52,121 bases of DNA from Acidobacteriota bacterium. GTDB taxonomy: Bacteria > Acidobacteriota > Terriglobia > Acidiferrales > UBA7541. The position numbers and the translations under genes are program-made. Below the pieces are notes generated by a model. The model ran no database searches and was not told the DNA's origin. It worked only from the letters and a program-made list of their open reading frames with translations. Location of the stretch: contig JAKBLM010000024.1 in NCBI GenBank assembly GCA_021832085.1, forward strand, positions 1 to 52,121, read 5' to 3'. This document shows positions 16,605 through 24,541 of the stretch, one piece after another. The first letter of the stretch is position 1. Every line of letters starts with the position of its first letter.

Positions 16605-18730
16605 TGCGCACCGCCATCGCCATTCTCCTCGCCGCCCAACTCGCCTTTGCCGTGCCCCCACCCGCGCGGCAGGCCCGCCACCGGCCGGCCGTGCTTCGCG
16701 CCACGGTCAATCTAGTGGTCGTAGACGTCGAAGTCACCGACGCCGCCGGCCGGCCGGTCCGGGGCCTCAAACCGAGCGATTTCACGCTGCTCGAAGATGG
16801 CAAGCCGCAGAAGATCGTCAAGTTCGTCTATGCCAACGTCGAAGGTTTTGTCCGCGCCGCCGCGGCCAACGAGAAACCGGTGGTGATTCCCGTCGCCGGA
16901 GCGCCGTCCTCCAGCAGCCTCGGCGCGGTGGTGCGGAATCGCCGGCTGATTCTTCTCTTCTTCGACATGACGTCGCTGCAGCCTGCCGAACTGTTGCGCG
17001 CCCGCGACGCCGCCATCCACTACGTCAAGGACCAGATGAGCCCGGCCGACTTGGTCGCCGTGGTCGTCCTTGGGAACCGGCTCGGCTTGCTGGCCAATTT
17101 CACCAACGACAAGCAGACCCTGCTCGCTGCCCTCAATCGCCTCGAGCCCGGTGTTGATTCGCAACTGGCCGATCTGGCTTCGGCCCCCGCCCAGGAGGGT
17201 GAGGCCACCTCGGTCGAAGACGTCGGCGCCGCCTGGACGCCAGACGACACCGAATTCAACGTTTTCAACACCGACCGCAAGCTCGAAGCGATGCAGGACC
17301 TTGCCGACCTGCTGCGCAACATCCCGGGCAAGAAAGTCGTCATGCAGTTCACCGGCGGCATCACGCAAACCGGGGAAGAGAATCGCACCGCCGTCGAAGC
17401 GGCGACCGACGCCGCCAACCGCGCCGATGTCTCCTTCTACTCGGTCGACGCCCGCGGGCTCTACGCCGAGGTCCCCGGTGGCGATGCCAGCCACGCCGCG
17501 GCCGCAGGCACGGCGATGTTTTCCGGCGCTGCCGTGCTCAGCCAGACCCAGATGCGCCAGGATTCGCGCGACACGCTCGAAACCCTCGCCGCGGATACCG
17601 GTGGCCGAGCTTTCTTCGATCTCGGCAATCTGGCAAAAGCTTTCAGCCAGGTGCAGCGCGATACCGCCGGCTACTATTTGCTGGGCTATACGCCCACCGA
17701 CACCCGCCAAAACGGCCGCTGGCGTTCGATCAAGGTGAAGGTAGATCGTCGCGGTCTCCGCCTTCGCTACCGCGCCGGCTACTACGCGCCACGTGATTTC
17801 GTGCATTTCACCCGGGAGGATCGCGAGGAGCAGTTGCTCGATGCGCTCCGCTCCCAGTCGCCCATCCTTGAGCTGCCGATCGCGCTCGAAACCACTGTTT
17901 TCCGCCTCAACGATCGCGAGTCTTTCGTCCCCATCGCCGCCAAGCTGCCCGCCAGCACGCTCCAATGGGCACGCAAGAAGGGAAGTCATGAGGACCAATT
18001 CGATTTCGCCGCCCAGGTGCGCGATGCCAAGACCGGCCGCGCCGTCGCCGCCCTCCAGGACACGATCACCGTTCGCCTAGGCACACAGCATTATGAGCAA
18101 TATGCCCGCCGCGCACTGCTCTATCAGGGCGGCGTCGTGCTCGCTCCCGGTTCCTATCGCTTGAAATTCGTCGCGCGAGAAAACGACACGGGCCGCATCG
18201 GCAGTTTCGAGGAGCCGCTGATCGTTCCGGCGCCGTTGCCGGGCCGGCTGGGCGTGAGTTCGGTTCTACTCTCGAGCCAGTTGGTACCGGTGGAAAAGAA
18301 TTCGGAAGTGCGGACACGCGGGATGGCCATCAACGCCCGTCTGTCGGCCTCGCCGCTCGAAGTTTCCGGCGAGCGCATCGTGCCGAGCGTCACCAACGTC
18401 TTCAACCCCGGCCAGACGCTCTACGTCTTCTTCCAGGCCTACCTGCCGCCCAAGGCCAGCCCCGCCGATCTTCGCGCCGGCCTGATCTTCTTCCGCAACG
18501 GCTTGCTGGCCAGCCGCTCGCCGCTGGTCCGTCCGGCCGCCTTCGATCCGAGAACGCGAACCGCTTCCTTCCGCATCGAACTGCCGCTGGACCGCATGCG
18601 GCTCGGTCGCTACAAGCTGGAAATGGTGACGATCGTTGCCGGGACGCCCCTTGCCGCCTTTGCGCGCGCTTTTCTCGCCGTCGTGGCGCCCGCCAGCGCC
18701 TCGGGCGCGATGCCGCCACCAGGCCGCTGA
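16604..18730 (+). CDS. VWFA-related (acidobacterial type) secreted protein
   Basis: A protein of 708 residues. The ATG at 16604 overlaps the receptor stop (TGATG), so it is translationally coupled to it. There is a signal peptide (MRTAIAILLAAQLAFAVPPP). Residues of about 30-80 form a beta-sandwich with VNLVVVDVEVTDAAGRPVRGL and FTLLEDGKPQKI, the hallmark of the VWFA-related acidobacterial family. The von Willebrand A-like domain starts at about 108 (RLILLFFDMTSLQPAELLRARDA); its metal site is degenerate (DMTS rather than DxSxS). It ends with the family signature GYYLLGYTPTDT and RYRAGYYAPRDF near residue 390. The C-terminal 300 residues are beta-rich and unassigned. Coupling to a TonB receptor suggests a surface or periplasmic partner in binding or assembly (inference). 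Confidence 0.88.
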   Translation: MRTAIAILLAAQLAFAVPPPARQARHRPAVLRATVNLVVVDVEVTDAAGRPVRGLKPSDFTLLEDGKPQKIVKFVYANVEGFVRAAAANEKPVVIPVAGAPSSSSLGAVVRNRRLILLFFDMTSLQPAELLRARDAAIHYVKDQMSPADLVAVVVLGNRLGLLANFTNDKQTLLAALNRLEPGVDSQLADLASAPAQEGEATSVEDVGAAWTPDDTEFNVFNTDRKLEAMQDLADLLRNIPGKKVVMQFTGGITQTGEENRTAVEAATDAANRADVSFYSVDARGLYAEVPGGDASHAAAAGTAMFSGAAVLSQTQMRQDSRDTLETLAADTGGRAFFDLGNLAKAFSQVQRDTAGYYLLGYTPTDTRQNGRWRSIKVKVDRRGLRLRYRAGYYAPRDFVHFTREDREEQLLDALRSQSPILELPIALETTVFRLNDRESFVPIAAKLPASTLQWARKKGSHEDQFDFAAQVRDAKTGRAVAALQDTITVRLGTQHYEQYARRALLYQGGVVLAPGSYRLKFVARENDTGRIGSFEEPLIVPAPLPGRLGVSSVLLSSQLVPVEKNSEVRTRGMAINARLSASPLEVSGERIVPSVTNVFNPGQTLYVFFQAYLPPKASPADLRAGLIFFRNGLLASRSPLVRPAAFDPRTRTASFRIELPLDRMRLGRYKLEMVTIVAGTPLAAFARAFLAVVAPASASGAMPPPGR

Positions 18731-18740
18731 CTTCGCCCGG

Positions 18741-19139
18741 CTACTGCACCATCCGGAACGGCCACGGGCCCAGGTAGCTGGAGAGAACGATGATGATCAA
18801 GGTCGAGCCGAGCAGCGCCAGGTTCTTCATGAACTGCACCATCTCCATCGTCCGCTGGCTCGGTTCGCCTTCCGACCAGAACCGGTGCATCATCGGCGTC
18901 GTTCCCACCAGAAACGCCACCAGGATCCACAGCCCGATCGTCGGATAAACGCCCAGCAGCACACTCAGCGATCCAACCACCAGCATCGCCCCGGTCCCGA
19001 GCACTGCCACTCTGGGAACCGGAACCTTTTTTGCCGCCGCATATTGCGTGTACATCCCCGATTTCACGAAGTGAATCACTCCGCTATAAAGAAAAAACCC
19101 CCCAAACAGAATTCGTGCGAAGAGGAACAGGTAGATCAT
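18741..19139 (-). CDS. DoxX family membrane protein
   Basis: A protein of 132 residues with four predicted membrane helices: LFLFARILFGGFFLYSGVIHF, VAVLGTGAMLVVGSLSVLLGV, TIGLWILVAFLVGTTPMM and LALLGSTLIIIVLSSYLG. RILFGGFFLYSGVIHF near the N-terminus is the usual DoxX start. AAGGAG precedes the ATG. DoxX-type proteins are linked to respiratory or redox functions, but the role here is unknown. It ends 10 bases from the convergent VWFA gene and is divergent from a second DoxX gene 239 bases away. Confidence 0.82.
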   Translation of the reverse strand: MIYLFLFARILFGGFFLYSGVIHFVKSGMYTQYAAAKKVPVPRVAVLGTGAMLVVGSLSVLLGVYPTIGLWILVAFLVGTTPMMHRFWSEGEPSQRTMEMVQFMKNLALLGSTLIIIVLSSYLGPWPFRMVQ

Positions 19140-19378
19140 TTCGTCTCCTTCTCGACTGTCGTTCGTTCCGTCCCGAATGTGTTCGATCTGGTGACGCCTC
19201 TGTTCCCTGGCGGCGCCCTGGCCATGAAACTTGTACCACGGCTTGCTCCTTACAGATGCGGGTATGCGCCGAAAGCGTCACGGGCTACTCTTGAGGAGTT
19301 GCTCGCCGTGTACCCCGTATCGCAGTATCCTCACCCGAAGAGAGTAGCCATCTTCGCTCCGAACGAGGTCGTACACCG

Positions 19379-19846
19379 ATGAAGCTACGCGACTGGCTGA
19401 TGCCCATCGAATCTCCCCCGGCGGTTTTCCTGATCCGGCTGGCGACCGGAGGCATATTCCTATCCGAGGGCATTCAGAAATTTCTGTTCCCTGCCGCGCT
19501 CGGCGTCGGACGTTTTACCCGCACCGGTATTCCCCATCCTGCCTTCATGGCGCCGTTCGTCGGCACGGTGGAGACGGTCTGTGGCGCCCTGCTGCTGCTC
19601 GGTCTGCTGACGCGGCTGGCCGCTCTGCCGCTGGTGATCGACATGGTGGTGGCCATTCTCCAGACCAAATTCCCCTATTGGTTGGAACACGGCTTCTGGG
19701 CCGCCGCGCATGAGTCGCGCACCGACGTCGCCATGCTGCTCGGCTCGCTCTTCCTGCTCGCTGTGGGCCCGGGGCCAATTTCCCTCGACGCCAGGTTCGT
19801 CGAAGGCAGCTGGCGGCAAGCGATTTCGCACTTGCCTCGTTCTTGA
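19379..19846 (+). CDS. DoxX family membrane protein
   Basis: A protein of 155 residues in the same family as the divergent neighbour but not closely similar to it. It has helices FLIRLATGGIFLSEGIQKFLF, FVGTVETVCGALLLLGLLTRLAALPLVIDMVVAIL and DVAMLLGSLFLLAVGPG. The G-x-F-x-x-E-G-x-x-K-F motif and the internal TKFPYWLEHGFWAAAHESR segment are typical of DoxX proteins of the TQO-small-subunit-like group. No strong ribosome site precedes the ATG at 19379. The shared 239-base spacer must hold both promoters. Confidence 0.82.
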   Translation: MKLRDWLMPIESPPAVFLIRLATGGIFLSEGIQKFLFPAALGVGRFTRTGIPHPAFMAPFVGTVETVCGALLLLGLLTRLAALPLVIDMVVAILQTKFPYWLEHGFWAAAHESRTDVAMLLGSLFLLAVGPGPISLDARFVEGSWRQAISHLPRS

Positions 19847-20027
19847 TCCTTGTCCCGCTGATCCTCGTCCCGCGCGCACGCTTTGCCCCGGCGCGAGCCC
19901 GCCGTTGACCACTCTGCGGTTTTCCCCAATCTCCACCAGCTCCTGTGACCGACCCCCGGTATCTTCCTCATCGAATTCCTACGTCCCCGGCGGAGCCCTG
20001 AGCATCCAAACAGACAGGAGAACTCTC

Positions 20028-20966
20028 GTGAAACGAGCCAGCCTGTTCGTGGTTCTCAGCCTTTGCCTCGTGCCCCTCGCCCTGGCGGCCTCCCAGACGC
20101 CCTCGTCGGGCAACGATCTTGTCAGCACCGTCGTCACGGTCATTAATCACCGGTCCGGTCCGATGCCTGCCATCTCCAAGGATGATGTTGTCGTCCGCCA
20201 GGACGGCCGTGTGCGTCCGGTGGCCGACTGGCAGCGGCTCGCCGGCTCACAAGGTCCCATCGATCTGGCGATCCTGATCGACGACTCACTCGAAACCGAG
20301 GTAGCCTTGCAGTGGCCGTCCATCGAGAAATTCATCCGCCAGCTGCCGCAGGGGACGCGCATCGCCACCGTCTACGGCACCGGCAGCCGCGCCGAGATCG
20401 TCCAACCTTTCACGACTGACCGCGAGTTGGCGATCAAGGCGTTACGCCTGCCCCGCGGCGAAATCAACGCAGGATCGAGCATCTATCTCTCGCTGGACGA
20501 ACTGCTCAAGCGTTGGCCCGAGGGCAATAACCGTGGCGTCGTGCTTCTCGTCTCCGACGGAATCGACCTTTTCTACGGCGTTCGCGAATCCAATCCCGGA
20601 CAGAATATCAACTTGCAAAAGGCGATCGATCTGGCCCAAAAGAAGGGCGTGATCGTCGATACGATTTTCGCCAGCGGCGCCGCTTCCTACAGTCGCAATT
20701 TCTATCTGGTTGGCAACGGCCAGTCGTGTCTTGCCCGGCTGGCGCTGGAAACCGGCGGCAACAGCTATACCGCAGGCCTGCAGACGCCGATCAATTTCGA
20801 GCCGTTTTTGAACAAGATCGCCGATAGCCTTGCGCATCAATTCCGGCTCACTTTCCACGCCCGACTGGCATCGAAGGCCCAATTCGCCCGCATCCAGTTG
20901 ACGACCGAGCAGCGTGGCATCGAGTTGCGCGCGCCTTCTCGCGTCTACATTCCTGCGGCGCGGTGA
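20028..20966 (+). CDS. VWFA-related secreted protein (short form)
   Basis: A protein of 312 residues starting at GTG 20028, seven bases after AGGAG. A signal peptide (RASLFVVLSLCLVPLALA) is followed by a short family-type N-terminal sheet (VVTVINHRSGPMPAISKDDVVVRQDGR). The A domain follows from about residue 80: DLAILIDDSLETEVALQWPSI (metal-site DDS), VVLLVSDGIDLFYG and an ETGGN segment. It ends soon after, with FRLTFHARL, so it lacks the extra C-terminal region of the 708-residue relative at 16604. Its role is unknown. It follows a DoxX gene by 181 bases. Confidence 0.82.
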   Translation: MKRASLFVVLSLCLVPLALAASQTPSSGNDLVSTVVTVINHRSGPMPAISKDDVVVRQDGRVRPVADWQRLAGSQGPIDLAILIDDSLETEVALQWPSIEKFIRQLPQGTRIATVYGTGSRAEIVQPFTTDRELAIKALRLPRGEINAGSSIYLSLDELLKRWPEGNNRGVVLLVSDGIDLFYGVRESNPGQNINLQKAIDLAQKKGVIVDTIFASGAASYSRNFYLVGNGQSCLARLALETGGNSYTAGLQTPINFEPFLNKIADSLAHQFRLTFHARLASKAQFARIQLTTEQRGIELRAPSRVYIPAAR

Positions 20967-21082
20967 AGCCGCCGTCTCCGGGCGCCGGCTCGCTGCTGCC
21001 GCGGTACCGGTACCCGTTGGCCGGAACGGTGGGTACGTTCGTGCGATGGGTTTCTCGTCCTTGCGCCTGCTAGTTTGGCGCC

Positions 21083-21649
21083 ATGAGGCGATCAACCGAG
21101 CGCAACTTTTGGCAGCTGGTCCTGCTTCTCTGTTTCGCTTTCCCCCCCGGCGCATTAGCTCAGAAATTCGCAAAGACCGCCCTCGCTCCCGACCTGCGCG
21201 CCGCACTACCGTCCTTGCGCTCCAGCGAAGCGCCGGCTCCCCCTTCGTCGGCCCACGCTGCGAACTTCCGTCCTGCGCATTCCCCGAAGCGCCCGGGAAT
21301 GTCGCCGGCCAAACGCCGTGCCTGGTTCGCGCTTGACCTCGCCGAGCACGGCGCCGCCTTTTTCGACGCTCGCACTACGCGCCAGGCCGTGCACCATTAT
21401 CACGAACTTGATCCGCTGCTCTGTCCCTTCGTTCATTCCGCCGCCCTGTATCCCGTCATGCAACTCGCCCCGTTCGGGCTCGATTGGCTTGCCACGCGCC
21501 TGGCTATCAGCCGCCACCGCTGGCTTCGGCGCGTCTGGTGGTTGCCGCAAGCCGCTGCAACGGCCGGTTTCGTCTGGTCCGGCATGCACAATCTCAGCCT
21601 ACCCTCTGCTCCGGCTTTGCCTCCGACGCCGGGTCTGCCCGCACCCTGA
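21083..21649 (+). CDS. Unknown exported/membrane protein
   Basis: A protein of 188 residues with a signal peptide (FWQLVLLLCFAFPPGALAQ), a Pro/Ala/Ser-rich stretch, then the conserved-looking core RAWFALDLAEHGAAFFDARTTRQ and HYHELDPLLCPFVHSAALYPV, and two moderately hydrophobic helices (LYPVMQLAPFGLDWLATRLAI and WWLPQAAATAGFVWSGMHNL). A TGCTAGTTT -10-like element lies only about a dozen bases before the ATG. No family can be named from the sequence. The His/Asp/Glu-rich core could be a metal site or a membrane-protein signature. It precedes a glycosyltransferase on the same strand. Confidence 0.6.
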   Translation: MRRSTERNFWQLVLLLCFAFPPGALAQKFAKTALAPDLRAALPSLRSSEAPAPPSSAHAANFRPAHSPKRPGMSPAKRRAWFALDLAEHGAAFFDARTTRQAVHHYHELDPLLCPFVHSAALYPVMQLAPFGLDWLATRLAISRHRWLRRVWWLPQAAATAGFVWSGMHNLSLPSAPALPPTPGLPAP

Positions 21650-21829
21650 TCGGATTTCTTTCGCCGCACCGCTGCCTGTCGAGTCCCGTCATCCCTGCGA
21701 AGCGTAGCATTAACGTTGGGAGAGGCCACTACGCTGGCCCCAGAGCCGAAACGGCCAGATGGGCGATGTTCCAGTTCAGGACTTTGTTGCGGATCGCTCA
21801 TGCCGGTTGCGCCGCCCTCGGCCATCGCA

Positions 21830-21850
21830 CTCGGTTTTGCCCAAACCGAG
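21830..21850 (+). promoter_or_regulatory. Perfect leader hairpin before the glycosyltransferase
   Basis: CTCGGTTT pairs fully with AAACCGAG around a 5-base loop (TGCCC), 30 bases before the ATG at 21881. It lies in the presumed 5' leader and could influence translation or be a short terminator; no T tract follows. Confidence 0.35.
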
Positions 21851-21880
21851 CCTTCGCGGTAGCCTTCCTTCCCGAAGTCC

Positions 21881-22975
21881 ATGCGCACGTTCCACGTCGA
21901 CACCGAACTCGCCTGGCGAGGCGGCCAGCAGCAGGTTTTGCTCCTGCTAGAGGGGTTGGTGCGGCGTGACGTGCCGGCCCGGCTGGCCGCTCCAGAAAAT
22001 TCGCCGCTTTTCGACCGCGCCCGTCGAGCGGGCCTGCCAGCCGAGCCGTTTGCCGCACGCAACGATGCCGATCCGGCCGCCGCTTTCCGTCTTGCGCGAA
22101 TGCTGCGCAGCGAGCCTTCCGACATCCTCCACTGCCACACCGCTCGCGCCTACGCCGTCGCCCGCCTGGCTTGCCGTTTACTGCCCGCTGCCACGCGGCC
22201 TCGGATTGTCGTTTCGCGCCGCGTCGCTTTCTCTGCCTCGCCGTTTCTCACGCGGCGGAAATTCGGCAGCGCCGACTGCGTCATCGCCGTCTCCGAAGCA
22301 GTGAAGCAAGGCCTGGTTGCCGCCGGTCTCGACCCGGCTCGCATCGCCGTGGTCCGCGACGGCGTGACGCTGGCGCAGACGCCGCTCGCGCCGGACGAAC
22401 GCGAGCGCGTGCGCCGCCTGCTCAACCTCGCTCCAGCCGACCGCCTGGTGCTTCACTTGGCCCATCTCGGTGCCGAAAAGGGCCAGGAAGATCTGATTGC
22501 CGCCGCTCCTCGGATTCACGCTGCCGCACCCGGCGCCCGCATCGCAATCGTCGGCGGTGGGGAACTGCGCGGGCGACTCGAGCGTCAGGCCGCCGCCGCT
22601 GGGGCGCGCATCCTCTTTGTTGGCTTCTGGCCGCCCGAGCGCATTCCCGCTCTGCTCGCAGCTGCCTCCGTCTTCGTCCTGCCCAGTCGCAAGGAAGGCT
22701 TGGGCAGCGTGTTGCTCGAAGCCATGGCCGCCGGTCTCCCGATCGTTGCGTCATCGACCGGCGGCATCCCGGAAATCGTCCGCGACGGCGACACCGGCCT
22801 GCTCATTCCTCCCCGCGATCCCTTGGCTCTCGCCGCCGCCGTCATTCGCCTGCTCACGGATTCGGCTCTCGCCGATCGCCTGGGTGCTGCCGGCCGAGAG
22901 TTCGTGCGGCGGGAAGGTTCGGCCGACCGCATGGTCGACGAAACCCTGGCCGTCTATCGAAAACTGGCTTCCTGA
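21881..22975 (+). CDS. GT4-family glycosyltransferase (GT-B fold)
   Basis: A cytoplasmic enzyme of 364 residues that transfers a sugar from an activated donor. The N-terminal half (MRTFHVDTELAWRGGQQQVLLLLEGL) shows the acceptor-domain W-R-G-G-x-x-Q pattern of GT4 enzymes acting early in glycolipid or polysaccharide assembly. The C-terminal donor domain has LHLAHLGAEKGQEDLI, the GGGELR nucleotide-sugar turn, the EX7E motif at Glu272/Glu280 (EGLGSVLLE), AMAAGLPIVAS and GGIPEIVRDGDTGLLIPP. A start at 21881 gives the natural N-terminus, although no strong ribosome site is visible. No other cell-surface polysaccharide genes are next to it, so its acceptor cannot be guessed. Confidence 0.85.
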   Translation: MRTFHVDTELAWRGGQQQVLLLLEGLVRRDVPARLAAPENSPLFDRARRAGLPAEPFAARNDADPAAAFRLARMLRSEPSDILHCHTARAYAVARLACRLLPAATRPRIVVSRRVAFSASPFLTRRKFGSADCVIAVSEAVKQGLVAAGLDPARIAVVRDGVTLAQTPLAPDERERVRRLLNLAPADRLVLHLAHLGAEKGQEDLIAAAPRIHAAAPGARIAIVGGGELRGRLERQAAAAGARILFVGFWPPERIPALLAAASVFVLPSRKEGLGSVLLEAMAAGLPIVASSTGGIPEIVRDGDTGLLIPPRDPLALAAAVIRLLTDSALADRLGAAGREFVRREGSADRMVDETLAVYRKLAS

Positions 22976-22982
22976 GCGCTTT

Positions 22983-23014
22983 TTGACAACCACTGTCCTC
23001 TCTTTTTGCATCAT
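22983..23014 (+). promoter_or_regulatory. Putative promoter of first small-protein unit
   Basis: A consensus -35 TTGACA (22983-22988) begins 8 bases after the glycosyltransferase stop. The -10 is poor: TTGCAT at 17 bases or CATCAT at 20 bases. The equivalent position in the downstream duplicate has a better -10, which supports the assignment. Confidence 0.35.
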
Positions 23015-23027
23015 GAAAAATGGGGGG

Positions 23028-23072
23028 TTGGACAGTTGGTATTCCCGCCCGGTCCTTTCCGCGGCGGTAATG
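23028..23072 (+). repeat. Leader repeat, copy 1
   Basis: Shares TTGGACAG, TTCCCGCCCGGT and TCCGCGGCGGT in order and spacing with 23748-23788. It is part of a tandem duplication that also includes promoter, gene and terminator. Confidence 0.7.
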
Positions 23073-23095
23073 AGGTTTCTCTCGGAGGCTTTACG

Positions 23096-23428
23096 ATGCG
23101 TCTTCGTGTGTCAATTTTACTTGTGCTAGCCTGCCTGCTGGGCATGTCGGCGCCGGTATGGGCCGAATCGTTTGCTACTAAAATGCAGCTGGGTCACATC
23201 ACCAAACTCGAGAACGTTAAACTCAAGCCCGGCCAATACCGCTTTCTCGCCAACCCGTCCACCGGTCAGGTGAAAGTCGAGCGCCATTACAAGCTCGTTG
23301 CCAAGGTGAAGGGCCAGTGGGTCAAGCTGAAGAAGAAGTCTCAGTACACGGAAATCCTGATGACGAATCACAACATTCAGGAGATCCGCTTCGCCGGAAA
23401 GAACAAGGCCGTGAAATTTGCGGCCTAG
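23096..23428 (+). CDS. Small secreted protein of unknown function, paralogue A
   Basis: A protein of 110 residues starting at the ATG at 23096, seven bases after GGAGG. A signal peptide (RVSILLVLACLLGMSAPVWAES) is followed by a basic beta-rich domain with KLKPGQYRFLANPSTGQVKV, YKLVAKVKGQWVKLKKKS and IQEIRFAGKNKAVKF. The repeated alternation of Lys with hydrophobic residues suggests a small beta-barrel or sandwich. The next gene is a paralogue about 50% identical over its length, with PGQYRF and STGQVKV fully conserved. It has no Cys pairs or lipobox. The function is unknown; a periplasmic binding or surface protein is possible. Confidence 0.72.
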   Translation: MRLRVSILLVLACLLGMSAPVWAESFATKMQLGHITKLENVKLKPGQYRFLANPSTGQVKVERHYKLVAKVKGQWVKLKKKSQYTEILMTNHNIQEIRFAGKNKAVKFAA

Positions 23429-23441
23429 CTCGGGGATTGGA

Positions 23442-23471
23442 CCGGCGACGGGATTGAGGTCCCTTCGCCGG
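23442..23471 (+). terminator. Hairpin terminator of unit A
   Basis: CCGGCGA (23442-23448) pairs with TCGCCGG (23465-23471), with a GGGA/TCCC inner helix also possible. It lies 13 bases past the stop and has the same stem as the one after paralogue B. Confidence 0.55.
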
Positions 23472-23705
23472 CCCTTCGGCCTACGCCTGCCGCTCTTCAC
23501 TCGCCGCAGTTCTTGATTTTTCCGCCTGTAGCCGTTTCTTCCGAAGCACCGTTGTTGCTTCGTTCGACCGCAAGTGCCGACGCGTTCCGCCACACGGCGG
23601 CCAGCCGATCGGCAACGGCTGCGGCAATCCCGCGCGCTGCTTCGCGTCCTGCGACGCGGGCTGCGACAGCCCGTGCGCCTTTCGCGCTTTGCTTTCAGAG
23701 GGCTT
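23472..23705. other. Spacer between the duplicated small-protein units
   Basis: Together with the flanking hairpin and promoter this makes 375 bases between the two genes. No coding signal or repeat was recognised inside; a CG-rich stretch lies at 23620-23690. Confidence 0.4.
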
Positions 23706-23734
23706 TTGACATCCCTTGGCGTTACTTATAAGAT
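23706..23734 (+). promoter_or_regulatory. Sigma-70-like promoter of second small-protein unit
   Basis: A perfect TTGACA (23706-23711), a 17-base spacer and TAAGAT (23729-23734, 4 of 6). Transcription would start near 23741, giving a leader of about 60 bases that contains the repeated element. Confidence 0.6.
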
Positions 23735-23747
23735 TGTCGGCAGGGGC

Positions 23748-23788
23748 TTGGACAGCGGGTGTTCCCGCCCGGTTTCTCCGCGGCGGTT
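23748..23788 (+). repeat. Leader repeat, copy 2
   Basis: Partner of 23028-23072. Here GCGGG and CCCGC can also form a 5-bp hairpin with a TGTT loop that is not conserved in copy 1. Confidence 0.7.
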
Positions 23789-23803
23789 CGGAGGATGTTT
23801 CCA

Positions 23804-24130
23804 ATGCGTGTTCGTGTGTCGTTCCTTGCCGCGATGGTCTGCCTGTTGGGCATTTCCATGCCGGTGTTTGCCAGAACCCTCTCTGCCAGCATGGATGTCA
23901 GCCAAACTACGAAAATCGCCAACGTTCAGTTGAAGCCCGGCCAGTACCGCTTTGTTGCCGATTCCAGCACCGGCCAGGTGAAAGTGGTGCGCCAGTACAA
24001 GGTCGTCGCCAAGGTCAAGGGCGAGGTGGTGAAGCTCAACAAGAAATCCGACATGAGCGAAGTCCTGACGACGAATAACAAGATCACCGAGATCCATTTC
24101 GCCGGGACGAGCGAAGCCATCAAGTTTTAG
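23804..24130 (+). CDS. Small secreted protein of unknown function, paralogue B
   Basis: A protein of 108 residues with a signal peptide (RVSFLAAMVCLLGISMPVFART), then the same basic beta-rich domain as its upstream paralogue: QLKPGQYRFVADSSTGQVKV, YKVVAKVKGEVVKLNKKS and ITEIHFAGTSEAIKF. GGAGG lies about ten bases before the ATG at 23804. The N-terminal part of the mature region (LSASMDVSQTTKIANV) is the most divergent. Promoter, leader, gene and terminator are all shared with the first unit, so the whole transcription unit was duplicated. Its substrate or partner is unknown. Confidence 0.72.
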   Translation: MRVRVSFLAAMVCLLGISMPVFARTLSASMDVSQTTKIANVQLKPGQYRFVADSSTGQVKVVRQYKVVAKVKGEVVKLNKKSDMSEVLTTNNKITEIHFAGTSEAIKF

Positions 24131-24146
24131 GCCACGCCGGGGGGAC

Positions 24147-24182
24147 GGACCGGCGAAGGCTTTCTTTTCGCATCGCCGGTCC
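24147..24182 (+). terminator. Hairpin terminator of unit B
   Basis: GGACCGGCGA (24147-24156) pairs perfectly with TCGCCGGTCC (24173-24182) around a T-rich 16-base loop. The stem sequence is the one found after paralogue A. Confidence 0.6.
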
Positions 24183-24541
24183 TTCGGGCCTTGCCTGAAG
24201 GTTCCACGGCCGACATAGCAGTCCCTGGACGTTGTCCAGTTCTACCGTCGCTGCCTTCCCCAGACTCGGCCTCTTCCTCCGAAATATCGTCGGGCGTAGC
24301 GGCGCGTTTTCTGTGCTGTTCCGCTCGCTGCGTGCTTTTTTCACCCGGTCGGCGGCTTGCGCCGCATGCGTCCGGATGCTTCGCCGGGTAAGCAGCGCCC
24401 GAAAGTTGCGCTTCGGAATCCGGCGGGGGAATGGCTTACCTTATTTTTCGCCGCGCAAGGATTGCGCTTGCGGGGGTTACGGTGTTCCCGCCGCCACGGG
24501 CTTTCTCGGCGATGGGTCACGCTTACCGGGCACAAGCCTGT
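24183..24541. other. Non-coding stretch, nothing recognised
   Basis: About 360 bases between the small-protein terminator and the P450 relic. Open frames here give low-complexity Arg/Ser/Pro-rich translations without motifs. It may be further decayed sequence. Confidence 0.4.
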
